Counted from the first letter of the stretch, positions 16,503-24,490 are shown. The stretch: DNA of 42,274 nucleotides from Apopatosoma sp963618495 (GCA_963618495.1 CAVESF010000019.1:1-42274); one strand, 5' to 3'. Notes: generated by a model from the sequence alone, not told the origin. Numbers and translations are program-made.

Positions 16503-16553
16503 AAAGAAACTTTTCTTTTGTCGTACTTTTCATCACTGAAAAGTACTGCAAGG
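16503..16553. repeat. Solo terminal hairpin of the intergenic repeat (copy C)
   Basis: Contains TTTTGTCGTACTTTTC, loop ATCACT, then GAAAAGTAC (stem at 16523-16531/16538-16546). It matches the end hairpins of copies A2 and B but has no body, so it is a solo end. It lies 11 bp past the secA stop. The rest of the 16358-16563 gap holds the possible upstream start of the membrane gene. Confidence 0.7.
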
Positions 16554-16563
16554 CAAATCCATC

Positions 16564-19272
16564 TCAATCCTGCGCGTTCATGCCGCAGCACTTCTTGTAT
16601 TTCTTGCCGCTGCCGCAGGGGCATGGGTCGTTTCTGCCTATCTTCTCGGATTTAGCCTTGACGACGGGCTTTTTCGGCGTATCCGTCGCACCTGCTACAG
16701 CCGCCGCGGCACGCTTTTTCGAAGCCTCGGCTCTCGTCTGTTCCGTTTCTATGCGGGAGAACATGATTCTCTTCACGGTCTCTTCGCGGATATCCTTTAT
16801 CATCTCGTCAAACATGATGCTGCCGTTTATTCTGTATTCGTTGAGCGGATTGCGCTGTGCATAACTGCTCAGCCCAACGCCGCCGCGCAAATCATCCATC
16901 GCATCGAGATGCTCCATCCATTTCGAGTCAACGGAAGAGAGCAGACAGAATCTCTCAAAATCGCCCATGCGGTCGCCGAGAATCTGCTTCTGACGGTTGT
17001 AAAGCGCTTCATAATTTTCCATCGCACGCGCATGAAGAGCTTCAACAGTCGTTGCCTCCGCAAAATCGGTCTCTCTGCATATCCAGAGGAGATTTTCATG
17101 CTCTGCTGCCGGCATGAGATTTCCATGCTCGTCAAGACAAAGCGAAATCTTTTCGTCTATTGCCTTTTCAGCCATATCGCGTATCGTGTCGCTGACATCT
17201 TCGCCGTCGATAACGGCACGGCGCTGTGCATATATTATGTTTCTCTGCTGATTCATTACATCGTCATAGTCAAGGACATTCTTTCTGCGCGAGAAGTTTT
17301 CGCCCTCGAGACGCTTCTGTGCATTCTCTATGGAGTTGGAGAGAATAGATGCATTTATCGGCTGGTCATCGGGAAGTCCTAATCTGTCTACCAAGCCCGC
17401 AACCCTGTCGCTTCCGAAGAGACGCATGAGGTCATCTTCAAGCGAGAGATAAAATCTGCTCTCGCCGGGGTCGCCCTGTCTGCCGGAACGACCGCGGAGC
17501 TGATTGTCTATGCGTCGGCTCTCGTGGCGTTCCGTGCCGATGATGAAAAGACCGCCTGCCGCCTTGACTTTTTCCGCCTCGGGCGCAATCTCCGCCCTGA
17601 ACTCCGCAAGCTTGTCGCGATAGAGCGCGCGACCCTCGTCAAGCCCCTCGCGGCTTGTACCCGCCGTTATATCAAAAATATCTTCTTCGGAATATCCCGC
17701 TTTTTTCAGCTCCTGCTTGGCAAGAAATTCCGCATTGCCGCCGAGCATGATATCCGTACCGCGACCTGCCATGTTCGTAGAAATGGTGACCGCGCCGAAT
17801 TTACCCGCCTGCGCGATTATCTCGGCTTCTTTTTCATGGTACTTCGCATTGAGCACATTGTGACGGATGCCGCGCGATTTCAGTATCTTAGAGAGCGTTT
17901 CGGACTTTTCGACGGAAACAGTGCCGACCAGCACAGGCTGACCCTTGGCATGGCATTCCTCTAGCTGCTTTATTATCGCTTCGTATTTACCCGCGGTATT
18001 CTTGTAAACAACATCGTTGTAATCTTTTCTTATCATCGGGCGGTTTGTCGGCACTTCGACAACATCAAGCTCATATATCTCGCGGAATTCATCTTCTTCC
18101 GTCAGCGCCGTACCGGTCATGCCCGAGAGCTTGCCGTAGAGACGGAAGAAATTTTGGAATGTTATCGTCGCCAGCGTCTGGTTTTCATTCTGAATGTCAA
18201 CGCCCTCTTTTGCTTCTATTGCCTGATGAAGTCCGTTTGAAAAACGCCTGCCGGGCATTTTGCGTCCCGTGAAGGAATCGACTATCATTATCTTGCCGTT
18301 GTCAATGACATAGTCCTCATCGCGTTTCATGACGCCCCATGCCTGCATAGCCTGATTTATGTGATGATTTATCGTGGAATTTTCGGGATCGGAGAGATTT
18401 TCCAGCCCGAAGAATTTCTCCGCCTTGGCAACGCCCTTGGGACTGAGAACGGCGCGGCGCGCTTTTTCATCCACGATATAATCCTCGGCAACATCCTCGT
18501 TGTCGGATTTTTTGTCCATTTCTTTCAGGCGCAGACATTTCAGCGTGCGCAGAAACCTGTCCGCCTGAAGGTAGAGGTCATTTGACTTTTCGCCTCTGCC
18601 TGAAATGATAAGCGGCGTTCTCGCTTCATCTATGAGAATGGAGTCCACCTCGTCGACTATCGCGAAATTGTATCCGCGCTGAACAAGGTCATTTTTGCTC
18701 ATCGCCATGTTGTCACGCAGATAATCGAAGCCTATCTCATTGTTTGTGCCATAGGTGATATCGCAGGCATAAGCCGCTTTCTTTTCGGCGCCCTTCTGTC
18801 CGTTTACGATAAGACCCGTGGTCAGCCCGAGGAAGCCGTAAACTCTGCCCATTTCCTCGCTGTCGCGGCGGGCAAGATAATCGTTTACGGTAACTATATG
18901 CACGCCTTTTCCGGCGAGCGCATTGAGATATGCGGGCATTGTGGCAACGAGCGTTTTGCCTTCGCCTGTTTTCATTTCGGCAATTCTTCCCTGATGCAGA
19001 ATGATACCGCCGAGAATCTGAACATGGAATGGACGTTTGCCGAGAACTCTGTCTGCCGCTTCGCGAACGGCGGCAAAGGCATCGGGGAGAACGTCATCGA
19101 GCGTTTCTCCCGCGGCAAGACGCTCTTTGAGAGCGGGTGTTACGGCTTTCAGCTCCGCATCGCTCATGCTTTTGTATTTATCGGCAAGAGCTTCAACCTT
19201 TTGCGCGGTCGGCTCTATTTTCTTTATCTGCTTTTCACTGTATGTTCCGAAAATTTTGCTTATAAGTCCCAT
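16564..19272 (-). CDS. secA: Preprotein translocase motor subunit SecA
   Basis: The ATPase that drives proteins through SecYEG. Walker A is MKTGEGKT at 100-107; DEVDSILIDEARTPLIISG holds the DEAD-like Walker B; GRKMPGRRFSNGLHQAIEAKEG and TNMAGRGTDIMLGGNAEF belong to the crosslinking and second nucleotide-binding domains. The C-terminal zinc tail (RNDPCPCGSGKKYKKCCG, three conserved Cys pairs) binds SecB or ribosome. 902 residues is normal for secA1. AAAGGAC lies before the ATG. It is a single-gene unit. Gap 19273-19480 upstream is AT-rich and probably promoter, though no clean -35 stands out. Confidence 0.97.
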   Translation of the reverse strand: MGLISKIFGTYSEKQIKKIEPTAQKVEALADKYKSMSDAELKAVTPALKERLAAGETLDDVLPDAFAAVREAADRVLGKRPFHVQILGGIILHQGRIAEMKTGEGKTLVATMPAYLNALAGKGVHIVTVNDYLARRDSEEMGRVYGFLGLTTGLIVNGQKGAEKKAAYACDITYGTNNEIGFDYLRDNMAMSKNDLVQRGYNFAIVDEVDSILIDEARTPLIISGRGEKSNDLYLQADRFLRTLKCLRLKEMDKKSDNEDVAEDYIVDEKARRAVLSPKGVAKAEKFFGLENLSDPENSTINHHINQAMQAWGVMKRDEDYVIDNGKIMIVDSFTGRKMPGRRFSNGLHQAIEAKEGVDIQNENQTLATITFQNFFRLYGKLSGMTGTALTEEDEFREIYELDVVEVPTNRPMIRKDYNDVVYKNTAGKYEAIIKQLEECHAKGQPVLVGTVSVEKSETLSKILKSRGIRHNVLNAKYHEKEAEIIAQAGKFGAVTISTNMAGRGTDIMLGGNAEFLAKQELKKAGYSEEDIFDITAGTSREGLDEGRALYRDKLAEFRAEIAPEAEKVKAAGGLFIIGTERHESRRIDNQLRGRSGRQGDPGESRFYLSLEDDLMRLFGSDRVAGLVDRLGLPDDQPINASILSNSIENAQKRLEGENFSRRKNVLDYDDVMNQQRNIIYAQRRAVIDGEDVSDTIRDMAEKAIDEKISLCLDEHGNLMPAAEHENLLWICRETDFAEATTVEALHARAMENYEALYNRQKQILGDRMGDFERFCLLSSVDSKWMEHLDAMDDLRGGVGLSSYAQRNPLNEYRINGSIMFDEMIKDIREETVKRIMFSRIETEQTRAEASKKRAAAAVAGATDTPKKPVVKAKSEKIGRNDPCPCGSGKKYKKCCGMNAQD

Positions 19273-19480
19273 GCTGTTTGTCCTTTCAGGTAAATGACGA
19301 TATTTTTCGATTTTACAAATGTATTATATAATATTTTCCTTTTAATTACTATACCATTTTCAAAATATTTTAAAAAAATTTGTATATTATTCATTTTCAT
19401 AGAGCGGAAAAACGCGGGATTTTGAGAAAATCGCAGAAAAACGGGGAATTGCGGATTTTTTTTGAGTTTGGTGCGCATCA

Positions 19481-19622
19481 CAAAGTTTTCGTCCTCCTTG
19501 CGAACCACTGGCGGCATGCGCGAGTTAGTCGCAGGAAGCAGTGCGTGGCAAGCCCTTGCGCCAACGGACGGCGAGGGATGCTTTTACACAGCTTCAGCTG
19601 AAGATTGCAAAGCAAAAACGGC
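19481..19622 (+). repeat. Multi-hairpin intergenic repeat (copy D)
   Basis: Begins AAAGTTTTCGTCCTCCTTG, a variant of the family head. Positions 19491-19569 align with 12295-12372 of copy B (shared GAGTTAGTCGC and GCGTGGCAAG among others). It also has the 12-bp palindrome CTTCAGCTGAAG. It lies between secA and the XRE gene. Confidence 0.75.
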
Positions 19623-19643
19623 GACGCATAGCACCGCCGTTCC

Positions 19644-19850
19644 TTATTTCGACCTGTCGAAGTCTTTGCCTGTGATAAGATAATCTATCGAAACATTAAA
19701 ATATTTTGACATTGAAATAAGCATGGAAACATCGGGATTTCTTTTTCCGTTTTCGTAATAGGAGAGCGCCTCTCGACTGATGTTCAAATCCATCGCCACT
19801 TTTTGCTGGCTTAAACCTTTCTTTTTCCGAATTTCGCGAAGCCCTACCAT
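19644..19850 (-). CDS. XRE-family helix-turn-helix regulator
   Basis: A 68-residue DNA-binding protein made of a single Cro/C1-type HTH domain: LREIRKKKGLSQQKVAMDLN, ISREALSYYENGKRNPD, then two short helices (LISMSKYFNVSIDYLITG). No sensor domain is present. The ATG at 19850 follows GAGGTG by 7 nt; an in-frame GTG four codons earlier overlaps the ribosome site. Three identical-arm inverted repeats, GTAAC-N5-GTTAC, lie in the divergent intergenic region and are the likely operators, predicting autoregulation and control of the rightward small membrane genes. Confidence 0.9.
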   Translation of the reverse strand: MVGLREIRKKKGLSQQKVAMDLNISREALSYYENGKRNPDVSMLISMSKYFNVSIDYLITGKDFDRSK

Positions 19851-19930
19851 ATATATCAACACCTCTTTTCCGTTTTTCGATAAATAACGACATATTTTAT
19901 ATTATTTTACCATTATAAACAAGCCAATAT

Positions 19931-19945
19931 GTAACTAATTGTTAC
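19931..19945. promoter_or_regulatory. Predicted XRE operator 1
   Basis: GTAAC TAATT GTTAC, a perfect 5-bp-arm inverted repeat. It covers the expected -35 zone of a leftward promoter for the XRE gene (TATAAT on the minus strand at 19912-19917), so binding would repress the regulator itself. Confidence 0.7.
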
Positions 19946-20000
19946 TCGATTTTTGCCGAAAAGTAAATACCGCAGGGACTGCTCCGTTATCTGTGAATTA

Positions 20001-20015
20001 GTAACAAAATGTTAC
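20001..20015. promoter_or_regulatory. Predicted XRE operator 2
   Basis: GTAAC AAAAT GTTAC, same arms and spacing as sites 1 and 3, located between the two divergent promoters. Confidence 0.65.
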
Positions 20016-20075
20016 CTTGCAATTTGTTGAACCATACAAAAATGCCCGCCGAATCAAAAAATACGCTTATTTCTA

Positions 20076-20104
20076 TTGACATTTTGCGACATAAGCCTTA
20101 TAAT
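20076..20104 (+). promoter_or_regulatory. Consensus sigma-A promoter of the small membrane protein genes
   Basis: TTGACA (20076-20081), 17-bp spacer, TATAAT (20099-20104): a full consensus match. Operator 3 begins 7 bp later, at the expected transcription start. Confidence 0.88.
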
Positions 20105-20110
20105 ATCGAT

Positions 20111-20125
20111 GTAACAATTTGTTAC
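20111..20125. promoter_or_regulatory. Predicted XRE operator 3 at the transcription start
   Basis: GTAAC AATTT GTTAC directly after the -10 box at 20099-20104. A protein bound here would block transcription start of the rightward unit. Confidence 0.72.
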
Positions 20126-20148
20126 TAAATAATTTACGGGAGGAGCTT

Positions 20149-20274
20149 ATGAAGAAGATTTTTATAGCTGTTGCCTGTGTGGTGGTGACAGGAGTTTTGG
20201 GGCTGGCAATTCTTTTAAGCAAGAAAAAAGCGTCCCATAAAAACGATAAAAAGCAGGACATGCTTTTTATATAA
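20149..20274 (+). CDS. 41-residue single-pass membrane protein
   Basis: A small gene begins MKKIFIAVACVVVTGVLGL and ends KNDKKQDMLFI. The structure is a short basic start, one hydrophobic helix (about residues 4-23), and a strongly basic tail (SKKKASHKNDKK), so it should sit in the membrane with the tail in the cytoplasm. GGGAGGAG lies 6 nt before the ATG, and a consensus promoter with an operator is just upstream. No family is recognised. It precedes the DUF4190-like gene by 23 bp. It could alternatively be an uncleaved signal peptide-like protein. Confidence 0.75.
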   Translation: MKKIFIAVACVVVTGVLGLAILLSKKKASHKNDKKQDMLFI

Positions 20275-20297
20275 AAAAAGAAGGAGGACTTTCAAAA

Positions 20298-20618
20298 ATG
20301 TCAAAAGCAAAAGGCGGTCTTATTCTTGATATCGTCGCACTTGTCAGCGCGATACTCGGCTGTGTCGGACCTTTTGGATTCACGGTTTCGTTGATTCTTA
20401 TACTGGCGTCACTTCCGCTTGCTATCGCAGGTCTCGTGCTTTCCGTCATGGGCGGCAAGGAGCTGAAGGCTCAGGGTACATCAAGCGGCATTGCTACGTT
20501 AGGACTTATCCTCGGAATAGTGTCTACGGCTATCTGCGGAATACTTTTCTTTTCCTGCGGTCTTTGCGGAATCTGTGCTAGTTCCGCGACTGATTCACTC
20601 AAAAATTCGTTTTCCTGA
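20298..20618 (+). CDS. DUF4190-like small membrane protein
   Basis: 106 residues with three hydrophobic segments. The pattern of a Gly- and Ala-rich pair of helices around GGKELKAQGTSSGIATLGLILGI resembles DUF4190 proteins; the function of this family is unknown. The C-terminus has a Cys-rich FFSCGLCGICASSA stretch. AAGGAGG lies 10 nt before the ATG. It is the second gene behind the operator-controlled promoter and is followed by a hairpin, so the two small membrane proteins form one unit under the XRE regulator. Confidence 0.75.
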   Translation: MSKAKGGLILDIVALVSAILGCVGPFGFTVSLILILASLPLAIAGLVLSVMGGKELKAQGTSSGIATLGLILGIVSTAICGILFFSCGLCGICASSATDSLKNSFS

Positions 20619-20638
20619 TTAGCATATCATGAAAATGC

Positions 20639-20675
20639 AAACGGGCTTGCAATATTCCGCGCAAGCCCGTTTAAG
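20639..20675 (+). terminator. Hairpin after the small membrane protein genes
   Basis: 11-bp stem AACGGGCTTGC / GCAAGCCCGTT with a 10-nt loop. The T run is short (TTTAAG), so termination may be partial and allow read-through to the Lgt-family gene. Confidence 0.6.
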
Positions 20676-20705
20676 CTCTCAAAGCGGAAAGGATGGTAGT
20701 GAGCT

Positions 20706-21473
20706 ATGCCAAAAGGCAATCTGTCAATGAATTTTTCGGTTTACGGATTATTTTTTGCTCTCGGAATAGCAGTTTCCGCCATTGTCGCAGTACTTATCTG
20801 CAAAAAAAGAAAAATCGAGCGATATGAAATCGTTTATTCCGGCGTTTTTACGATGATTGGCGGCGTGGTCGGTGCAAAGCTGTTTTTTCTGCTTGTCTCA
20901 ATAAGACTGATAATTGAAACAAAACCGAGCGTTCTTGATCTGACACGAAGCGGGTTTGTTTTCTACGGCGGACTTGTCGGCGGGATAGCGGGACTTTTTA
21001 TCTATGTGAAAAAATACAGGCTTGACGTGAAAGACTTTTTTGATGTTTTCGCCACCGTCACGCCGCTCGGTCATGCGCTCGGCAGAGTCGGCTGCTTTTT
21101 CGGCGGCTGTTGCTATGGTATACCGCATGAGGGCTTTCCGAGCCATACATACACCTCCGTCGCCGGAAATGCACCTGTCGGCATACCGCTTTTGCCGATT
21201 CAGCTTATAGAGGCGGGATGCCTGCTTCTCTTATCTGCAACGGAATTACTTGTTTTTATCGGAAATAAAGGCAAAAAAGGGACGGAAAGTCTCATATATA
21301 TCATAGCGTATCCGACGATACGGTTTGTGACGGAATTTTTCCGCGGTGATATCGAAAGAGGAGTTTTCGGCTTGCTTTCGACTTCGCAATGGATCAGTCT
21401 GCTTTTGATTTTCTGCGTTATCATATACGAAACAATCTCGCGGAGCAGAAAAAGAATCCCGTCACGAAATTAA
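20706..21473 (+). CDS. Lgt-family prolipoprotein diacylglyceryl transferase, divergent type
   Basis: Membrane enzyme family that adds diacylglycerol to the lipobox Cys of prolipoproteins. About seven membrane segments are visible. GRVGCFFGGCCYG (126-138) stands at the Lgt signature, with the essential Arg kept but the usual GNFxNxExYG pattern changed; FVFYGGLVGG has Tyr where classical Lgt has His. YPTIRFVTEFFRGD is the second conserved Arg region. This matches a recognised variant group, so activity is likely but not certain. 255 residues. AAAGGA lies 12 nt before the ATG, which is weak spacing. It may be partly cotranscribed with the small membrane genes. Confidence 0.85.
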   Translation: MPKGNLSMNFSVYGLFFALGIAVSAIVAVLICKKRKIERYEIVYSGVFTMIGGVVGAKLFFLLVSIRLIIETKPSVLDLTRSGFVFYGGLVGGIAGLFIYVKKYRLDVKDFFDVFATVTPLGHALGRVGCFFGGCCYGIPHEGFPSHTYTSVAGNAPVGIPLLPIQLIEAGCLLLLSATELLVFIGNKGKKGTESLIYIIAYPTIRFVTEFFRGDIERGVFGLLSTSQWISLLLIFCVIIYETISRSRKRIPSRN

Positions 21474-21672
21474 ATCAGCGTTCTCCACCAAATAAATTGT
21501 TTTTTCGATTAGCATCCGAAAAAAGGCAAATCCTCCTGCAAAACGGATTGCCGCAAATCGCGCGGCAACTTCAAAAGGCAGGGGGTTTTGCTTTTTGGCG
21601 GACGGTGTATGCCTGTGAAATACACGCTTTGCATCGTGCATAAAATTTTACAAAATATCCGCGCATAAAATA
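21474..21672. other. Non-coding gap after the Lgt-family gene
   Basis: No gene with a ribosome site and no clear repeat. An imperfect hairpin (GGCAAATCC/GGATTGCC) is present without a T run. I see nothing else. Confidence 0.5.
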
Positions 21673-21701
21673 TTGAAAAACGCAGGATTCTATAGTATAA
21701 T
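21673..21701 (+). promoter_or_regulatory. Promoter of the membrane-anchored unknown gene
   Basis: TTGAAA (21673-21678), 17-bp spacer, TATAAT (21696-21701). Transcription would start near 21708, which rules out upstream in-frame ATG codons. Confidence 0.75.
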
Positions 21702-21732
21702 GGTTATATACGGGAAACAGGAGGCGGAAATA

Positions 21733-22578
21733 TTGGCAGAAAATTTCAATGATTACGGCGATTATATGAAAGAAGAGCGGTATCAGGCGAAATCGAAAAT
21801 CGGCAAAATATTCAGCTTCCGAACGCTGAAAAAAGTTTTCCGCTGGCTTATAGTCGGGCTGATAATCTTCATTTATGTGTTTTTTACCTACAGAATAATC
21901 GAGAGTAAAATGGTTTTCCGCCATACCGATATGGTCTGGACAAACGAAGCTTACGCTTCATACAGTGCGCTCGGCGATGATTTCCGCATTTATACTTATG
22001 ATGCCGAATCGGAATTCGGTATAGATTATTCCAAAAAAGGCGGCAGTTATGACGGTAGATTTTCCGTTTACGGCATGCGATATATCCCATCCGTGAACGA
22101 ATTGCAGTTCACTGTCCGTTATAACAGCAGTACGCTTGACGCGCTCCGCGAGCAGTATTCGCTTGAAAATGTCGGGGAAATGCCTTTTCGCTTCATCCTG
22201 CGTGATGAGAAGGGTAATATCTATGAAAAAGCTTCGTATAAATACAATCGCGTCGGAAGATACACATATGTCAATATCGTTTTCTCGGATATAGACCTTT
22301 TCGACAGCGTGAAAAAAGCACCCGCAGAATCTTATCCGACAGCTACGGCGCCGAAGGCGGGATATATTTACAAGGGCGCTTCAAAATACGGATATGAGAA
22401 GAGCGGTATCTCCGCACTTTATCTGAATATGTATTATTCCGAGGATTATGACCCGACGGAGGAATCGTTTGGCGTGCATATCGCCATATACAGAAACAGT
22501 TATGATTTAGAGCTGTTTAATTATAAAAAAGAGCTGAAAAATGCTTCGAGCGATGGCTTGATAACCATCGGAAAATAA
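21733..22578 (+). CDS. Membrane-anchored protein of unknown function
   Basis: 281 residues. A hydrophilic cytoplasmic start (AENFNDYGDYMKEERYQ) leads to one membrane helix at about residues 40-60 (WLIVGLIIFIYVFF). The rest is predicted extracellular, rich in Tyr and Ser, with strand-forming stretches such as NELQFTVRYN and RYTYVNIVFSD; a beta-sandwich is plausible. No family is recognised. The TTG at 21733 is chosen because AGGAGG lies 8 nt before it and the promoter is just upstream. rnpB follows within 10 bp. Confidence 0.75.
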   Translation: MAENFNDYGDYMKEERYQAKSKIGKIFSFRTLKKVFRWLIVGLIIFIYVFFTYRIIESKMVFRHTDMVWTNEAYASYSALGDDFRIYTYDAESEFGIDYSKKGGSYDGRFSVYGMRYIPSVNELQFTVRYNSSTLDALREQYSLENVGEMPFRFILRDEKGNIYEKASYKYNRVGRYTYVNIVFSDIDLFDSVKKAPAESYPTATAPKAGYIYKGASKYGYEKSGISALYLNMYYSEDYDPTEESFGVHIAIYRNSYDLELFNYKKELKNASSDGLITIGK

Positions 22579-22586
22579 CAGAATAA

Positions 22587-22964
22587 ATTTCCGACCGGAC
22601 TGAGCGACCGCGTGATATGTTGCCGAAAGGTATTATCATGAGGAAAGTCCGGGCTTCATAGGGCAGGATAACGGATAACATCCGCCGAAGGTGACTTCCG
22701 GGATAGTGCAACAGAAATAGACCGCCGCAGAAATGCGGTAAGGATGGAAAGGCGAGGTAAGAGCTCACCGTCGCTGCGGTAACGCGGCGAGCCATGTAAA
22801 CCCTATCCGAAGCAACGCCCCGCGAGAAAGCGGTTTGCCCGACCCGAGCGCAAGCTCATCGCGAGGAGGCAGTACCCGAAAGGGTATAAGCTATGTGGTG
22901 ACATATAGCGAAGATAGATGGTCGCTCCAGACAGAACCCGGCTTACAGGTCCGGTCGGAATTTA
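22587..22964 (+). ncRNA. rnpB: RNase P RNA, class A
   Basis: The catalytic RNA that trims tRNA 5' leaders. The conserved cores are clear: GAGGAAAGTCCGGGC near the start, CAGAAATAGACCGCC, GGTAAGAGCTCACC, GAGGAGGCAG, and ACAGAACCCGGCTTACAGG at the end. Helix P1 is formed by TTCCGACCGG (22589-22598) and CCGGTCGGAA (22951-22960). The layout fits class A rather than the Bacillus class B. Exact ends are set by P1. Confidence 0.96.
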
Positions 22965-23056
22965 TTATAAATCCGTGATGCTTTTAAGGCAAAAAGATAT
23001 TTTTACAGTGCAAAAAAGCGGCGGGAGCAGATGCTCACGCCGGCTTTGACAGAATG

Positions 23057-23087
23057 AAAGCGGACATCCGTCGGGATGTCCGCTTTT
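23057..23087. terminator. Terminator between rnpB and the second XRE gene
   Basis: Stem AAGCGGACATCC / GGATGTCCGCTT with a 4-nt loop, T-rich on the plus side and A-rich on the other, so usable by both converging units. Confidence 0.82.
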
Positions 23088-23091
23088 CTCA

Positions 23092-23433
23092 TTAAAGCAG
23101 TTTGAAATTGGTGTCGAGCTCTTCGCCCTCTCTCTTGCACTGCAGATAGAGGAAAAGCTTCTCGCTGAACATTTTGCTTTTCGTGATAGCATGGTTTGTG
23201 CTTCTGTTTGTAAGGAAAATAAGAAGAATGGAAGTAAACTGCGACCATGTCATCTCATATTTTCCGCACTCAATCATGCTGAGTCTGATTCGCGAAATGC
23301 CGGTACGATTGCCGAATTCCGTCTGCGAAAGGAAAAGGTTTTTGCGCAGAGTTACGAGATTTTTGCAAAGAGCCGCTTTTGCTTCCTTGCGCTCTTCTTC
23401 CGTAAGCTCTATTCTGTTCTGCCCATATCTCAT
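23092..23433 (-). CDS. XRE-family helix-turn-helix regulator, 113 residues
   Basis: A Cro/C1-type HTH covers about residues 22-80: LCKNLVTLRKNLFLSQTEFG, GISRIRLSMIECGKYEMTW, then a hydrophobic helix. A charged C-terminal stretch of about 30 residues follows, of unknown role. The ATG at 23433 is preferred because GGGGGG lies 6-7 nt upstream; the ATG five codons earlier overlaps that run. A perfect inverted repeat, TTGTCAA-N6-TTGACAA, overlaps the -35 box of its own promoter, which predicts autorepression. Confidence 0.85.
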   Translation of the reverse strand: MRYGQNRIELTEEERKEAKAALCKNLVTLRKNLFLSQTEFGNRTGISRIRLSMIECGKYEMTWSQFTSILLIFLTNRSTNHAITKSKMFSEKLFLYLQCKREGEELDTNFKLL

Positions 23434-23503
23434 AAATATACCCCCCATGAATACTGCGCTGTTTTTATCGCGTCAGCAATTTATGTTATAAGCTTTCATA
23501 GCA

Positions 23504-23532
23504 ATTATACCATGAAATTATTGGCTTGTCAA
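23504..23532 (-). promoter_or_regulatory. Consensus promoter of the second XRE gene
   Basis: Minus strand TTGACA (23527-23532), 17-bp spacer, TATAAT (23504-23509): a full consensus match between mrnC and the XRE gene. Confidence 0.88.
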
Positions 23533-23545
23533 CTGTTTTTGACAA
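23526..23545. promoter_or_regulatory. Predicted operator overlapping the XRE -35 box
   Basis: Inverted repeat TTGTCAA (23526-23532), CTGTTT, TTGACAA (23539-23545). One arm contains the -35 hexamer. Confidence 0.65.
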
Positions 23546-23592
23546 TATTTCACGTTATTTGGGTATACTTTTTTGCATATTTTTAGATTTTT

Positions 23593-23991
23593 TTAAATAA
23601 AGTTCAATCTTTTTTCGCAAATATCGCCGTATGCCGCATCAAAAAGCTCATGAATGCGTTCCGTTTCACCGGAAAAATGCAGATATCCGAAGACGGCTTC
23701 CATCCCCGTTGCCCGATGATATTCCGCCGCCGTCGCCTTTTTCGGCTTGGAATTTGTATGATGATTGCGCCCGAGGCGATAGACTGCTTCCTCCTCTTCC
23801 GTCAGCAGAGGAAAAAGATTTTCCATCCTTGCGCTCTGCGCAGGCGCGCATATCAGGCTCTGCGCCACGCGGCTCATCTCTCCCGTATCCGTCATGCCGA
23901 GTGAAACGAGTCTTTCCCTTATCAGTATTTCAAGCACAGCGTCACCTATATAGGCGAGCACTATGCCACCGTGCGAAGCGGCTTCATTCAT
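23593..23991 (-). CDS. mrnC: Mini-ribonuclease III
   Basis: A small RNase III without the double-stranded-RNA-binding domain, which matures 23S rRNA in Firmicutes. YIGDAVLE holds catalytic Asp17; HTNSKPKKATAAEYHRATGMEAVFGYLH is the second catalytic region with the conserved Glu. 132 residues is the family size. The ATG at 23991 has CGGAGGA and overlaps the gtrA end by 8 bp; earlier starts lie in gtrA. Last gene of the holA operon, so it is translated with gtrA. Confidence 0.93.
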   Translation of the reverse strand: MNEAASHGGIVLAYIGDAVLEILIRERLVSLGMTDTGEMSRVAQSLICAPAQSARMENLFPLLTEEEEAVYRLGRNHHTNSKPKKATAAEYHRATGMEAVFGYLHFSGETERIHELFDAAYGDICEKRLNFI

Positions 23992-24490
23992 CCGTCTTAT
24001 CCTCCGTGTCCGCGCCCCCGGTCTTTTCTTCCGGCTTTTTCTTTGCGAAAACAAGCAGTTTGCTCGTTATATAATTGAGTATGACGACGACAACGGCAAT
24101 TATCAGCTTGGCAAGATATTTATTCATATCGAGCACGCCGCAGAGAAGCGCGTCGCCCGCTATGGAAACAATCAGCGTGAATACGCGCGATAGCACGAAC
24201 CTGCAGAACTCCGCAAATGAGCGCCCCTGCGCCTCGAAAACGAGATATTTATTGGTAAAATATGCAAATATGACAGCCGCCGCCCATGCCACGGAATATT
24301 CTATCGCATTCGGGAAGCGCTCGAAGAAAGCGCCGCCGAACTGCGGAAGCATCAGATCCATCAGCGCGAAAACGAGCCAGTCGACAACCGTCGTCAGCCC
24401 GCCTATCACTATGTAAACTATCAGCTCCTTGAATCTCTCCAGATGGAGAAATTTAAGCACGGCATCAATCATTTTATTCAGGAATTTCAT
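23984..24490 (-). CDS. GtrA-family membrane protein
   Basis: Four membrane segments in 168 residues: YIVIGGLTTVVDWLVFALMDL, YSVAWAAAVIFAYFTNKYLVF, a third near VSIAGDALLCG, and IIAVVVVILNYITSKLLVF. N-K-x-L-V-F after the second helix and NY-x-x-SK-LLVF after the last are family motifs. GtrA proteins are thought to move lipid-linked sugars across the membrane. The C-terminal tail (KKKPEEKTGGADTEDKTDE) is charged. Its start overlaps rnmV by 17 bp. A membrane protein inside a replication and RNA-processing operon is unexpected. Confidence 0.88.
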   Translation of the reverse strand: MKFLNKMIDAVLKFLHLERFKELIVYIVIGGLTTVVDWLVFALMDLMLPQFGGAFFERFPNAIEYSVAWAAAVIFAYFTNKYLVFEAQGRSFAEFCRFVLSRVFTLIVSIAGDALLCGVLDMNKYLAKLIIAVVVVILNYITSKLLVFAKKKPEEKTGGADTEDKTDE

